IMG/VR virus record: IMGVR_UViG_3300030108_003227
Coordinates: 1 to 58,465 of that record
Length of the DNA stretch: 58,465 bases
Source: a virus
Reading direction: 5' to 3' (one strand)
Under the pieces are notes generated by a model that saw only the letters and a program-made list of their open reading frames with translations, did no database searches and was not told the DNA's origin. Each line of letters starts with the position of its first letter. Within the stretch, counting starts at the first letter, position 1. This document shows positions 26,501 to 35,448 of this stretch, piece after piece. The translations under genes and the position numbers were made by a program.

Positions 26501-29500
26501 CCGAGAAAAAGATCAACAAACTTGGCAAAAGTGGTTCGGTCAGTAAGTTTGTTTTTGGTATAGGTGAGCTAAAAGCGGAAATACAAAACGATCCTAACAA
26601 CCAAGACTTGGTTGATAGACTTGCGGCACTGGAAAAAGAAGCGCAAGCAAACAAAAAATATCAGGAATACGAAGCCGCTCGTAAAAAGTATCTCGATCTA
26701 CTCGACGATAAGGCTAATAAAAATATTGCTGATCAAATAGCTAACGCCCAAGAAAGACAGACACTCCAACTTGAAGGTTTGCACCGTGCTGTTCTCGCAA
26801 AAGAAAAAGTTATTGCAGGTGGTTCCGTTGCAGCAACCAGAGATCCTTTTGCTGCTAAGAAATATCTGGACCGCATCCTATCGTCGAGGCGAAGTGGTAA
26901 GATCGAAGAAGAATTCCGTGGTGATGCTGAAGCAGCTTTACGCACAGAATATGAGCTACACGCCTTGATGTTCCAGCTTCGTCAGGACATGCGCCCCTTT
27001 GTTGATTCTGATGGAAACTTTATAGACGGCGAGGCGAAAGCAAATATAAGAAAAGCAATTTCAATCTTACTTAGTAGGATCGACCATCCTCTTATTGCTG
27101 GTCCGACAGCAAAGAAAACGGCTAAGGGAGCCATCGCCAAGGAAGCAAAGCAGGAGTTTGCTGTTGTGCTCAATAACCTTGCCGACTTGGGCATGGATAA
27201 CGCAGATGTAAACCACGTTGAAGTTTATCGTCAGTTTATTGAAAAGCTGTTTATTAACGGACCAACGTATTGGGCAAGGGGGGATACACTCCCATCTTTT
27301 GAGGCTGTGGGCCAACGTGTAGCGAACAATATTCTTAAACAGCAAGCACGCCGTAATGTCCGCAACAGAAACAAAAAACTCTATGGGCAAGATTCAATTC
27401 CGTATCCTGATGTTGAAGAGCGTCTTTCAGAAGAAGAAAGACTGAGTGGTGAAGACAAGGGACAGTCGTTGTTCTTCAGACACTTTATTTCTTACGACCT
27501 AAAACAAGACGAATTGTTGTTCCTTATTGATGACCTTCAGCAAGACGTAATTAACATTCTGGAAAACAACCCAGAAATAAGACGCGCTTTTGACACACTA
27601 CTTAAAGAAGGTCCATTCATAGAAATGCCGGACTTCAATCCCGCAGAACTCAGTGCAGAAAGTGCTTGGGCTGAAATGGTGGCATATGTTCGGCAAGCCA
27701 GCATTGGGGAGACCTTGGGTGTGGAGGGTCCAGAAGGTGCTACTGGTGCGGCTGGCGTAGAGGGCGGTTCCGCTGTGACTATTGATGGACAGTTAGTGCG
27801 CCGAAAAATTGCGACTGGAAATGTCGCGCCGTTGGCATTTCTTAAAAAACTAGAAAAAGGTTCAACTCCAGAAGCGCAGGCAATCAAACGAGCTTTTCGT
27901 ATATATCGAATGGCTGACTTTGAGTTTAGCCGTGACCCATTCAAGATTGCTAACCCAGAAAATATTGCTGGTCTTAAAGAGACCTTGGCCGACCCCACAG
28001 TAAGCGCCGAAGAAAAGTCAGCAGTTACGGAACAACTTAGTGAAGTTGATGATGCACTTGAGTATACTAATTGGCTCAAAGACGAAATACGTTATCAGTT
28101 GGCACATAGGGTAGATGGCAATCTGGACCTGCCCTCTGAACTCAGGGAGACAATCCTTACCTTCCAAGCTCAGAATGTGCATAAGGCGATTAACGAGATG
28201 CAAGCACGCAGCTTTTTCTCCAAGTCTCAATTCGCCAAAGCAATAGACGTAGCTGTTGCGGGGACCGTAAACAACAGGAACATACTAAGGTTAGGGTTGG
28301 ATAACACCTCAGAGTCCGTCTTGAAAGCGATGGACAAAATTTACGCCTCAGAACCAAAGGAATACCAGCGTAAGATGGCAAGGCTGTTTGGTTCTGACCA
28401 ACCGAATGCTGGTTTTGTTCGGGGTGTTCGTTTCCAACTTGGTCTTATTGACAACTCTTACGCGAGCAAAACAGAAGTTCTTGCTGACGGGAGAATTGGG
28501 GTGACCCTCAATGCAAAAGGGTGGAATGGAAGAGGCGTTACAGACACACTGATACGGTCTTTCCTGCACGCTAAATTGCTACACAACCTGAAGAGCGCAG
28601 AGCTTACTGAGAAACAACAAGCGGCAAAGGGGAAGATCGAAGCAACGCTTAAGGCATTAAGAAAGAAGTTTGGCGGTAATACACAACCCGTAATGCGGTC
28701 TGGGACCAAATCACTTAAGGACTTTGTTGATCACATTTTTGACTCCTCTGATTTTCAGTCAGCATTAAAAGTGCGCTTGAGTAAAAAAGGGATGCCGAGC
28801 TTTGACCAGACTCTTAATAGCCTGCTCATTTTAACTGACCAAAGAGCAGAAGTTAATGGGGATGCTAAGTTCAAAAAATCCTTTAAGGATATGGTAGACC
28901 TTGCTGGGTTTACCTACTCGTCCCCCACCACCCCTGCTGGTGTCCGCGACGAAGCTGTAACCCACGCAGGACAGGCTCTTGCAGAGCACGACAATGTTCA
29001 CAGGATTCTTGGTTCAAGACTGAAAAAACAAAACGAAGAAAAAGAATTAAGTGAAGAGGATAAGAAGGAACTAAGCGAGAGAGCAAACCTTCTTGCAGCG
29101 GTGGCCATGTCGAGAGTGCCAGCAGAAATCGAAGTTGTTATGACTTCGATCCCTAATGGAAAAGTAGCCGCTTTCGATATGGTTTCTGGTCAACTTCTTT
29201 TCGACCCTAGAAATGCCGCCATTGCCACACTGGAACGGGGCATGGACAGGGTAAGCTCACAAGGAATGATTGGCCGTGTCATCCGAGAAGAGATGGCACA
29301 CAAGTCAGCCAAGGCCGCGCTTACAGCGGGAATGGTAAAAGCAGTTATGGATGCTTCGTCCGATGTGGATTACCAGAATGACATCGACGCCTACTACGGG
29401 GAAGGAACACCCGAAGCTGAAGCCGCCGCGAGCCGTCTTAAAGATCCTTCCTCTGAAGTAGCGTTTAAGGAGAAAGAACGCCTCGTCCAAGAACGCCTCG

Positions 29501-32500
29501 CAGCTTTGACGCAGAAGATAATGGATGGGCAAACTACTGAGGATGCAGAAGCATTCTTTGCAGCCAACCCCAGCACGTTGTCGATTGCTATCTTTTATAT
29601 AAAGAAATTCATTAACGGTTTCATCAGGGCATTCAGTGACGGCACCAAGGGGCTTAAGCCAGAAGAGCGAATTGCTGTGAACCGTATGCTGGTTGAACTT
29701 CGTGGGTTGGAGATGGGTTACCGTATGCCACGGCGAATGGACCCGAAGGCTGGTCCGGAAGAAACGGCACTCCAGTTTTTGAAGACCGTTGGTGCGGAGC
29801 CAACTGAAGAGGATGACACTATCAAAGTTGACAAAACCACGCTCCCACAAGAAATGCCGTCCGGTCTTGAGTCGGGGGTGGGGGGCACATTTGTTGTCGA
29901 GGGAGATGAGGACGTTGCTTACATGGAAGCAGTTGAGGCAGGGGACACTAAAACAGCTAAGGAAATACTCGTTAAGGCTACAGATAAGATCACTGTTGAT
30001 TCCTTCAGACAGCTCGCACATACCGTGACCTTGCAGCGCATGGGGGTTGGGTCTCTTCTCAGGGCGCAACAGGAGTATGATAAGAAGCAGGAAAAGTTAG
30101 CTGAGTTGGCTACTGAACCCACTGCGCCTACTGAACCTACCACACCCGTAGAGGAGGCAATAGGGGTAGAAGAAGTTCTTACCCCCGAGCAGAAAACTAA
30201 CTTGGATGCAGTCCTTAATGGAACCGCTCAAAAAGCGGCTCCTGTAGTAATCCCAAAAGAACAAGTTAAAGGAAAGATAGACACCTTAAAGGGTAAGACG
30301 TTTAATATACGAGGTGGCTCTTTTAAGTTCGCTGAACTTTCAGTTGGGTTTGAGTCCATAACAGGTAAACGAACCAAAACGGAAGGGGTCTTTTTCTTCG
30401 GAGGGGGGCGATTCTATGTGCAAGTAGAGATAAACGGAGTCCCCGTCACGTTTTACCAGTCCACTGGCAAAGGAGGAAAAGTATTACAGAGTGGCAGGTT
30501 TTACCCGACAATGGGCGTTGGCACTGACAAATTTATCCAAAAAACAGGAAGCAAGGACATGGCTCGCTTTTACGGGTCTCCTGAGATGGCGCAGGTTTCA
30601 GCTTTTCTGGACGCGGAATTTGGCAATTTATCCCATCTGTTACTTGGTGATGGGCGCGTAGCCGACCCCGATGTCGGGGTAGTTGGGACTAACGCCAAGA
30701 TCATGTCCCGCCTTAGTGCGGGTAGGAAAACTTACACCCAAGCAGAAATCAGTAAAGACCCCCGACTGGTCTTGGATCAGATGGATGGAATCCAGCAGAA
30801 GATCCGTGCTGGAGAACCTGCTCCTGCACCAGCGCCCACTCCAAAGCCGTCTAAGGAACACGCAGAACTCAAAAAGTTCTTTGACGATAAAGATGCTCTT
30901 CAACAGCAACTCTTTGATATGTGGGAGGAGAAGACAAAGGTTGGACCCAAGCACCTTGAGATAATCGTCCGCGACAAAGACGGTAACATCATCCCCTTAA
31001 GTCAAAGGTTAGGGTTTGATGTTAATGTGACCAAGGTGGAAGAAACGTCTCAGGTATTGGAGCCGAGGGTGCCAATCCAAGAATTTGATGAAAGCGGAGC
31101 ACCTATTACTGGCTTACCAAAATTCCGTGAAGAACTAAGTTTGTCTGAGCTGCAAAGTTTACTTGAAAATGAGGAGGAAGGTTCAGATAGAATCCCACTG
31201 ATTGAGTCGGCTATAGAACGCATCGAGAGTGAAATGCGGGACAGGGAAAAAACGAGCCGCCCACAGCCTGATGGAGACGCATTACTCAAGATGTTTGCTT
31301 CGGAATTAGGGATTAAAGTTGATGCCACTATCGACAAAGGTGGTGTGCTCTACTCTGGATTTGGTGCAAGACGGAGGCGTGGGGACACGGACTTCAACGC
31401 ATTTAATTTTGATTACGAGCAACTCTTCTCGCAGTTTGAGATGCCCGTGCTTGAGGTTGATGACCTGAAGATTGAAAAAGGATTTAAGGGTCTGATGAAA
31501 AAGCACCTTGTTGGATTGCTTCAACCAGAGATCCACCACTGGATGAAGCATCGTCAGGCTCTTAAGAAGACCGTAGCCACTGAACTTAAAATGGCGCAGG
31601 TTCAACTAAGGGGCCTGATAGAACAGGTCTATCCTGATGGATCAGTGCCTGTTGACCCTGATGGGCTAACCATTATTCAAAAAGCAACTGGATCAACAGA
31701 AGGTGTATTCCTTTCTGACGCTGTGTCAGCCCGACTCGATAAGGATCTAAACGATGCGAAGAAAGCAGCTTGGTTGAACGCACACACGCAATCCCAACAA
31801 GCTGGGGCAGACATAAAGCAGATCCAAAAAGATCAAAGGGATGCGGTAAACGCAGCTAAAGCCAAGTATGAATCAGACATTAAAGCTGAGTTGGTAAACC
31901 GCAGAGCTGAGATCGTGGCCGAGCGGGATGCAGCACGAACACGAATTGCTAAGGACTCGAAAGAGTTGCTGGTTGCTTTGATCAACCTGAGAAAATTAGC
32001 GGACAAGTTTACCAATAAACTAGAAGCAATACATAAAGAGTCTGTCATTAAGGGAACCACTGGTAAGTATGATGTTAAGATCAGCGATAACAATGGCATC
32101 TACCTGACGCGCACATACAAGATATTCTTGGACGTTGGGTATGCCGATGCCGTCCGGAAGAATCCGGAATACCAAGAGGAGCGGGATGCTGCTATCGCTT
32201 TCTTTGAGAAAACCCACCTTGAAAACGAAGAGGGCAAACTTCGTATGGAGCACCCTGCTAAGACGGATGCCGAGATCAAACAAATGGCCAAGGACAACAT
32301 GGTTGGCCGCAAGATTGGTGAGCGTGCGCTTGAAGCCTTCATCAGTTCATACGAAATGAAGGGCAGCGGGGATGCATATATGTCCGCGCAGGAATCAATC
32401 AAGTCGATGGTTGATAACTTGAAGGCCAAGAAGAACATACCGAAACCATTACGGGACATTCTGGGTGAGCAGAAAGATAAGACCACACCAGACAACCTGC

Positions 32501-34590
32501 TCCGCACAATAATGACAGTGGGTTCGATGGCAGCTAATCAATCGTTCTTAAACTCAATAGCAAAAGCTGGGTTAGACAAAGGGTGGCTAGTCACTGAAGA
32601 AGAGTTCAACAGCAACAGGGACAAATACGTTGATCCTGAAACCAACAAAGAGTGGCAGCGTGTTGTGCAGCATACATCTGACAGGCAATACAACCCCCTG
32701 TCAGGATTGTATGGTCGTCCAGAGTTGGCAGGAGCCTTCGCAGAAACCTTCAAGGAATACGGAACATCCTACGCAAATGATTCTGAGAAGCTCATGGCGG
32801 GGTCGTTCAGGTATTTCCAGAAACTGACAGGTTATTCGATGGCCTCCAAGACTCTTGGAAGCACGGGTTTCTACATGAGGAACGCTTTAAGTAACGTCCT
32901 GTTCTTTGGACCCATGCAAATGGGTGGGGTAGGAAACCTGATGTTGAGCAAGGACTATTTCACAAATTTTGTAACAGAGTTGAAACGCGCCCATAAAGGA
33001 GACAGGGCTAAACTTGACGACGAACTAGCTAAGTTACGTTCACTCCGGATAATTGGTGACGAGAGCAGGACCAACACAATGAGGCAGTTGATGCTTGGAG
33101 AAAGGTCACTTGAGGAGGTGGAGCAGGATTTCATCAGTAGACTGGAAGACGCCGAGGGCGCTGTTGGAAAAGCAAAGGAGAAGGCGGGGCAGGGTGTCGA
33201 ATACCTTTCTCGTATGGCGGCAGCAATGGATGCGTTTTTCAAAATCGCATATTATAAAAATGAACTTAAGGTGTTGGAGAAAGCCTACGCCAACGAGCTG
33301 TCTTCTTTAAGTCCGGAAGACCGTGCAACAAGGATGTCTCAGATTGAAAAGGAGGCCGCTTCCAAAGTCCTCCGGACAACGCAGGCTTACTCCGAGGCAC
33401 CACCGTTGGTGCGGGCGCTACAGAGATCCGTGTGGGGTTCCTTCCTTGCACCGTTCGTTCGCTTCAAGGCTGATGTAATCAGGGTGATGTATAATACCGT
33501 CAAGGTTGCGATGGAGGAGCGAGCGAGTGGTAACGCTGTTTTGATAAAACGAGGTAACCAAAGATTGCGTGGGTTCGCATTCACGATTGGTGGCTTGTCG
33601 TTCCTTGTTCCGTTGCTCCTGAGAATGATCTTCGGAGTGGGTGAAGAAGAAGATGAAGCATACAAAGCGGCGGGTCCGAAGTGGGCGAGACACAACACGC
33701 TGTGGTATCGCCGCAAAAAGAATGGTGAGTTGGAAGCGTGGAACCTGACGTTCCTTAATCCGTTCTCCACTGTGATGGACGGGGTGAACAGCGCCGTCTT
33801 GGGTGAGTTCTTCGGTGGGGGCAGCTTGGACAGTGCCATTGAGGTTGGTCTGTCAGCAGTGTTTGTTGACCAGTTTCTTGATGATCAGATATTCTCCAGT
33901 GCCTTGAAGGAAGCATTTGTTAAAGGTGTTGATGATACAACAGGCAAGAGAGTATGGATCGAAGGTGTTGATACGGGGGTCAACAAACTGTTAAAGCAAC
34001 TCCACCATACTTGGAATAAGGGTTTCGAGCCGAGAGTGTGGACGAAGATGGAGGCCGCGTGGAAGGCCAGTAAGGGTGACTACACCGAGTTGGAATACAG
34101 CCCGATGGGTATTATCTTCAACGAGTTCAAGCCAGTGCGTTCACGCACAGTAAAACCTGACCAACTCTTAAAGCAGTATATCTTTAAGATGGAACAAGCT
34201 AGGTCACAGATCCGTGAGAAGTTCAGACCGCTCTACAACAAGAATGTTTCTGTCTCTGAAGACGAGATATTCGATATCTACGACGAAGTGTATGAGGGGT
34301 TGAAGGACATCAACAAGGACATCATTCGTAAGATGGGTGGTTTTGAAGGGTTGGGCTTATCCAAGGCTGATATTTACAAGATATCGAGGGGCACTGGTGG
34401 TGGGCCTAAGATGGGCAAGCGCAGAACAGAACTACTTATGAATGGCTACATGGAGAAGCCTGTTCTGTCAGCCAACAAGGTTGCTATTATGATGAAGGAA
34501 GCTGAGACAGATCCAAAAATGGCCGAGCGACTGAGGATCTTTGTTGAAGCGGCCAAGCGATACGACCGCTTCAGTAAGATCGACGATTGA
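20548..34590 (+). CDS. giant polyvalent/ejected virion protein (4680 aa)
   Basis: One uninterrupted frame of 14 kb, almost a quarter of the window. N-terminal 500 residues are helical and polar. Gly/Ala/Ser-rich hydrophobic segments at about 672-695 and 793-817 could insert in a membrane. A Glu-rich linker lies at about 1210-1226 and a Thr/Pro linker at about 3189-3206. Around 2880-2925 the pattern KVAAFDMVSGQLLFDP followed by VIREEMAHKSAK looks like a zincin fold in which the first His of HExxH is Glu (E2914). Long charged helices cover 3700-3850. GSTGFYMRNALSNVLF (about 4103-4118) and a strong transmembrane helix at 4342-4365 lie in the C-terminal region, which resembles the end of large polyvalent proteins of phages and conjugative elements. 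No lytic transglycosylase or polymerase signature was seen. Probably ejected into the host with DNA. Confidence 0.7.
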   Translation: MSEEQFNPLDVLKRAEDILPSEPTADQRIEVSGYDDWLKNQDIQDPLEGHLGYGDYLREEYVKAEAYNGGIERKIKEELGAALVGKGLLTNENKDEVTSRIDAYGKPDFEKQVRDMVAHTGLEQDDWHNGAAYLAKKDTATPEELESILEQAESSVNRTRNAVLQSKLDSGEIAFARFTSEDGRSYVKAGDAAMQIPMHEALRRSREAGGGVNMADALEIQSTGLLDTPEGMSAPRYKLVQLSELEKLIHAEIKNDPKIAIQVEALGKRMAENDYSSFDHFEEGFRKRVSLPVRKFFENMIGTISDPKPLGTEREEAVDRAMSKDIDETVMEISNKYNKDPDAVRTALQEVVVNNAPMKVFKDESNVGDNIRLDGYGLPYVPAAVKLNDDLFESALEARSDISAATKEALRTERDSFLTTNFVDISKKLTESELSKDWLDHLNKGRKSGLKDRDILSAFTSNPDNRTYADTIFGDLDLGWRDLYRPLTSAFSTVFALGGADWAKEHLKDIAEDNNQRRELAELFGGKLGMAQDLIKLAPEVTVDIGATALLSKFGGRAAATSLAATKAPLYSSMTKKGVLKALTTNAFRRKAGQETADLAENLAAQNLIRNATSKTALDALEAYNKVNLRAITVSSIGLTAANRSAGATYGTVYNQMLKSGASEEDAHDRALGTGMVAGTVTGLITGSFSAFGVGGMEDALLSGMSYRNLKDISNRIIQKADHVSIDGVSDALLQSAIKESAKSVLRKNFFGKGILKAGSAEFAEEALDEFVNTFVTDAGLEQDTPIFDHMKHSLYAGVLGGIMGSAAPVISSAARRVRPDRMREVQEARAYEQRIITDITDRLKEANSEVTADVVKDILEADLYTMPQQEVVTESDIDAETLAETQDAPPETLEEFLSAFNTVSEEDIQEEIESVMGPRLAQMERDVTKEDDQSVFILDEAGEGIVYTNDLVPADKNLTPELSEKLETKPHLLTMDQTLWESYDPEFAALVKDRFKKDKDGKLASPLSEQQQDFVDAKIQEFAAAQRKIVELAAKKGRPIKTPTLGPQPLEDLGLTKEEYFELDRLRMEDRGEVGVVAGTSLGVERIFNTKPVSEQTGDEGIETVTKFQLITKVTYDSNDTAPFVVAPNAERTVSDDGSITDIISRGYFSTKKEAQKEAKNVEDVTGLKAEIVPVSVPVKKRKKVEVGDVEVAKVTEYQVFITKKAEPEVEEEVEEEEEVEELAPMPEVGETIKYLPYPNAKELETAEVRKITDEGIILVEDKEMGAEVEVKLSEIVTDKKEAKRAAKTTRKRTKKPKEPKAELVASFGTQEEANQKVEELRKQYTVEQADIEIKPVKKDRTDFSGVTSGGVPVFEEGGLEQRAEAESATHNDMLNRIKELGKKLNDPVKVRDGKKPLLTFKEAREKLIELLDKKNDKEAKAERKEQRDAFEEIEDTYEKAIQQAEFDFEVGDINAALLEIEKKAALTSRYQKLVKLRRNKKAQDLLKEAQKKQAEGTPLLIKGRGNTLREGQIIKDKNGNLQLKPLRGRDKNPITPVDVNGNIYLVTSKIDPITKQKVWHEFGRQDVGANYNTKEKFIQYLKYGPKDAPSKMPWEGLRLSAEESAEVGAIANYGLPPAGLSQTKRFGITKQRKAKGFYPSLNRAITKRIYQLYPVLPVSRPTNGSVITAVDKVTGYSPWAEVTSEKGRVVKGKKRKDPNLFPAQPTSYRPKAFVYKNGVGVFDNDPIAMSVLLGKHPIIIPDSFTGRINKAFRYQRIDGDLVVTDIVGVGANGVAQSMKRKKETTIPFSRVALDKEAGFLGLFKSLSLFRNDKTGKTAEVENPNGAGITTVEDLLNDLNDIIENAGKVNLEEEARLSDRKRIAGMKLGEDATIEDQQNALESIGYSSKRAAAEIERLRQDIRITQDQILIAETREESDRLNEVLSARQGELGVALIEFSNSVIPAAKILAVADENVKDNLDRYTKAEGEVKSLQRRIDELADTEKKINKLGKSGSVSKFVFGIGELKAEIQNDPNNQDLVDRLAALEKEAQANKKYQEYEAARKKYLDLLDDKANKNIADQIANAQERQTLQLEGLHRAVLAKEKVIAGGSVAATRDPFAAKKYLDRILSSRRSGKIEEEFRGDAEAALRTEYELHALMFQLRQDMRPFVDSDGNFIDGEAKANIRKAISILLSRIDHPLIAGPTAKKTAKGAIAKEAKQEFAVVLNNLADLGMDNADVNHVEVYRQFIEKLFINGPTYWARGDTLPSFEAVGQRVANNILKQQARRNVRNRNKKLYGQDSIPYPDVEERLSEEERLSGEDKGQSLFFRHFISYDLKQDELLFLIDDLQQDVINILENNPEIRRAFDTLLKEGPFIEMPDFNPAELSAESAWAEMVAYVRQASIGETLGVEGPEGATGAAGVEGGSAVTIDGQLVRRKIATGNVAPLAFLKKLEKGSTPEAQAIKRAFRIYRMADFEFSRDPFKIANPENIAGLKETLADPTVSAEEKSAVTEQLSEVDDALEYTNWLKDEIRYQLAHRVDGNLDLPSELRETILTFQAQNVHKAINEMQARSFFSKSQFAKAIDVAVAGTVNNRNILRLGLDNTSESVLKAMDKIYASEPKEYQRKMARLFGSDQPNAGFVRGVRFQLGLIDNSYASKTEVLADGRIGVTLNAKGWNGRGVTDTLIRSFLHAKLLHNLKSAELTEKQQAAKGKIEATLKALRKKFGGNTQPVMRSGTKSLKDFVDHIFDSSDFQSALKVRLSKKGMPSFDQTLNSLLILTDQRAEVNGDAKFKKSFKDMVDLAGFTYSSPTTPAGVRDEAVTHAGQALAEHDNVHRILGSRLKKQNEEKELSEEDKKELSERANLLAAVAMSRVPAEIEVVMTSIPNGKVAAFDMVSGQLLFDPRNAAIATLERGMDRVSSQGMIGRVIREEMAHKSAKAALTAGMVKAVMDASSDVDYQNDIDAYYGEGTPEAEAAASRLKDPSSEVAFKEKERLVQERLAALTQKIMDGQTTEDAEAFFAANPSTLSIAIFYIKKFINGFIRAFSDGTKGLKPEERIAVNRMLVELRGLEMGYRMPRRMDPKAGPEETALQFLKTVGAEPTEEDDTIKVDKTTLPQEMPSGLESGVGGTFVVEGDEDVAYMEAVEAGDTKTAKEILVKATDKITVDSFRQLAHTVTLQRMGVGSLLRAQQEYDKKQEKLAELATEPTAPTEPTTPVEEAIGVEEVLTPEQKTNLDAVLNGTAQKAAPVVIPKEQVKGKIDTLKGKTFNIRGGSFKFAELSVGFESITGKRTKTEGVFFFGGGRFYVQVEINGVPVTFYQSTGKGGKVLQSGRFYPTMGVGTDKFIQKTGSKDMARFYGSPEMAQVSAFLDAEFGNLSHLLLGDGRVADPDVGVVGTNAKIMSRLSAGRKTYTQAEISKDPRLVLDQMDGIQQKIRAGEPAPAPAPTPKPSKEHAELKKFFDDKDALQQQLFDMWEEKTKVGPKHLEIIVRDKDGNIIPLSQRLGFDVNVTKVEETSQVLEPRVPIQEFDESGAPITGLPKFREELSLSELQSLLENEEEGSDRIPLIESAIERIESEMRDREKTSRPQPDGDALLKMFASELGIKVDATIDKGGVLYSGFGARRRRGDTDFNAFNFDYEQLFSQFEMPVLEVDDLKIEKGFKGLMKKHLVGLLQPEIHHWMKHRQALKKTVATELKMAQVQLRGLIEQVYPDGSVPVDPDGLTIIQKATGSTEGVFLSDAVSARLDKDLNDAKKAAWLNAHTQSQQAGADIKQIQKDQRDAVNAAKAKYESDIKAELVNRRAEIVAERDAARTRIAKDSKELLVALINLRKLADKFTNKLEAIHKESVIKGTTGKYDVKISDNNGIYLTRTYKIFLDVGYADAVRKNPEYQEERDAAIAFFEKTHLENEEGKLRMEHPAKTDAEIKQMAKDNMVGRKIGERALEAFISSYEMKGSGDAYMSAQESIKSMVDNLKAKKNIPKPLRDILGEQKDKTTPDNLLRTIMTVGSMAANQSFLNSIAKAGLDKGWLVTEEEFNSNRDKYVDPETNKEWQRVVQHTSDRQYNPLSGLYGRPELAGAFAETFKEYGTSYANDSEKLMAGSFRYFQKLTGYSMASKTLGSTGFYMRNALSNVLFFGPMQMGGVGNLMLSKDYFTNFVTELKRAHKGDRAKLDDELAKLRSLRIIGDESRTNTMRQLMLGERSLEEVEQDFISRLEDAEGAVGKAKEKAGQGVEYLSRMAAAMDAFFKIAYYKNELKVLEKAYANELSSLSPEDRATRMSQIEKEAASKVLRTTQAYSEAPPLVRALQRSVWGSFLAPFVRFKADVIRVMYNTVKVAMEERASGNAVLIKRGNQRLRGFAFTIGGLSFLVPLLLRMIFGVGEEEDEAYKAAGPKWARHNTLWYRRKKNGELEAWNLTFLNPFSTVMDGVNSAVLGEFFGGGSLDSAIEVGLSAVFVDQFLDDQIFSSALKEAFVKGVDDTTGKRVWIEGVDTGVNKLLKQLHHTWNKGFEPRVWTKMEAAWKASKGDYTELEYSPMGIIFNEFKPVRSRTVKPDQLLKQYIFKMEQARSQIREKFRPLYNKNVSVSEDEIFDIYDEVYEGLKDINKDIIRKMGGFEGLGLSKADIYKISRGTGGGPKMGKRRTELLMNGYMEKPVLSANKVAIMMKEAETDPKMAERLRIFVEAAKRYDRFSKIDD

Positions 34591-34593
34591 TTA

Positions 34594-34788
34594 TTATTGT
34601 TTCGTCACATCTGACTTAAGGTTGCTCACATCCGTAAGGAAGTGTCGGTAACCCATGAGGTATAATCTATCGAGTGCCGTTTCTAACTGATCTTTAGTCC
34701 ACTTTCTATCGGCTACATTGCTCACGATCTCTTTAACAAGATTGGCGTGTTCAGTAGCGTTGTTTGGTTTCCGTTTAGTCTTGCTCAT
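34594..34788 (-). CDS. hypothetical small basic protein (64 aa)
   Basis: Last gene of the minus accessory operon, ending 3 bases from the end of the giant gene, which converges on it; no terminator hairpin is visible between them. The protein has a basic N-terminus (MSKTKRKPNN) and a helix DRKWTKDQLETALDRLYLMG. Its ATG overlaps the preceding gene by 14 bases. Function unknown. Confidence 0.55.
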   Translation of the reverse strand: MSKTKRKPNNATEHANLVKEIVSNVADRKWTKDQLETALDRLYLMGYRHFLTDVSNLKSDVTKQ

Positions 34789-35002
34789 CTTTAAGTGATT
34801 TATGGTATAGCTTAGTTAAGCGAGTTGCTACGCTCTCTCCGAGATGGTGCATGAGGTGTTCTGGGATGGGTGCGCCGATGAACCCACCAATGATGGGATA
34901 CATACGGGTGGATGACGGGGCGACCACATCATCGTCCATGATCTCTCCTTGCAGGATTATCGGCGCACCCTTCGGTTGGTATTCTCTTATCAGGTGTCGC
35001 AC
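34775..35002 (-). CDS. hypothetical protein (75 aa)
   Basis: GTG start at 35002 overlapping the cysteine-peptidase-like gene by 13 bases. Short central hydrophobic stretch (MYPIIGGFIGAPIPE) flanked by charged residues, then a helix. Not clearly membrane-bound. No family recognised. Confidence 0.5.
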   Translation of the reverse strand: MRHLIREYQPKGAPIILQGEIMDDDVVAPSSTRMYPIIGGFIGAPIPEHLMHHLGESVATRLTKLYHKSLKDEQD

Positions 35003-35448
35003 CCCAACTGCCCCCCGATGTTCTTGATGCTGGCAGCAGCCAATGATTCCGCTTCGATCCTTGTGATCTCATCGTAAGCATCACCCCAAGGGCCGTAGGT
35101 TTCATGCTTAAGCATGTTCTCCCTAACTTGTTTTAGGTCATACTCGTAGTAAGGGAATTGGTCAGGGTCCACACCGCCGAGGGCGAAGTAGGTAAGGGCG
35201 GGGATCAACCCACCCTTACCATTCGCAATGTCGAGGACGATGCGGAGTTCCTTGTTCAGAAGGAAGGCGTGTCCAAAGCGCACCCCTTCGATTGGCCCCT
35301 GTCCGAGACACATGGTATGCACTAGCCTCCAGTCTTGTGGGTCCGCGTAGGGTGTGTAGTCCACCCACTTGCGGTCCACCAGAGCGTGCAGCGAAGACTC
35401 GTAACAATCTCCGTTACCCTCGTTTGTATATTCTACGTTAATGCTCAT
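34990..35448 (-). CDS. putative papain/transglutaminase-like cysteine hydrolase (152 aa)
   Basis: The frame opens at 35466, but ATG 35448 (MSINVEYT) overlaps the upstream stop (ATGA) and is preferred. A plausible Cys-His-Asp triad is present: C15 in NGDCYESS, H60 in GVRFGHAFLL, D73 in RIVLDIANG. The order and spacing match small NlpC/P60- or transglutaminase-like domains. I recall phage proteins with a GDCYE...GQGP...GHAW...D layout and no known role. Could modify host proteins or peptides. Catalysis is inferred from motif order. Confidence 0.5.
   Translation of the reverse strand: MSINVEYTNEGNGDCYESSLHALVDRKWVDYTPYADPQDWRLVHTMCLGQGPIEGVRFGHAFLLNKELRIVLDIANGKGGLIPALTYFALGGVDPDQFPYYEYDLKQVRENMLKHETYGPWGDAYDEITRIEAESLAAASIKNIGGQLGCDT

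Noticed and set aside
27330-27640. Sigma-factor-like segment in the giant protein (ILKQQARRNVRNRNKK and following acidic helix)
   Set aside because: Superficial similarity to a sigma region 2 helix only; no region 4 HTH or other sigma motif follows.
29305-30069. 254-residue minus-strand ORF within the giant gene
   Set aside because: It lies antisense to a long coding frame, has odd composition and no neighbours on its strand; a shadow of the giant gene.
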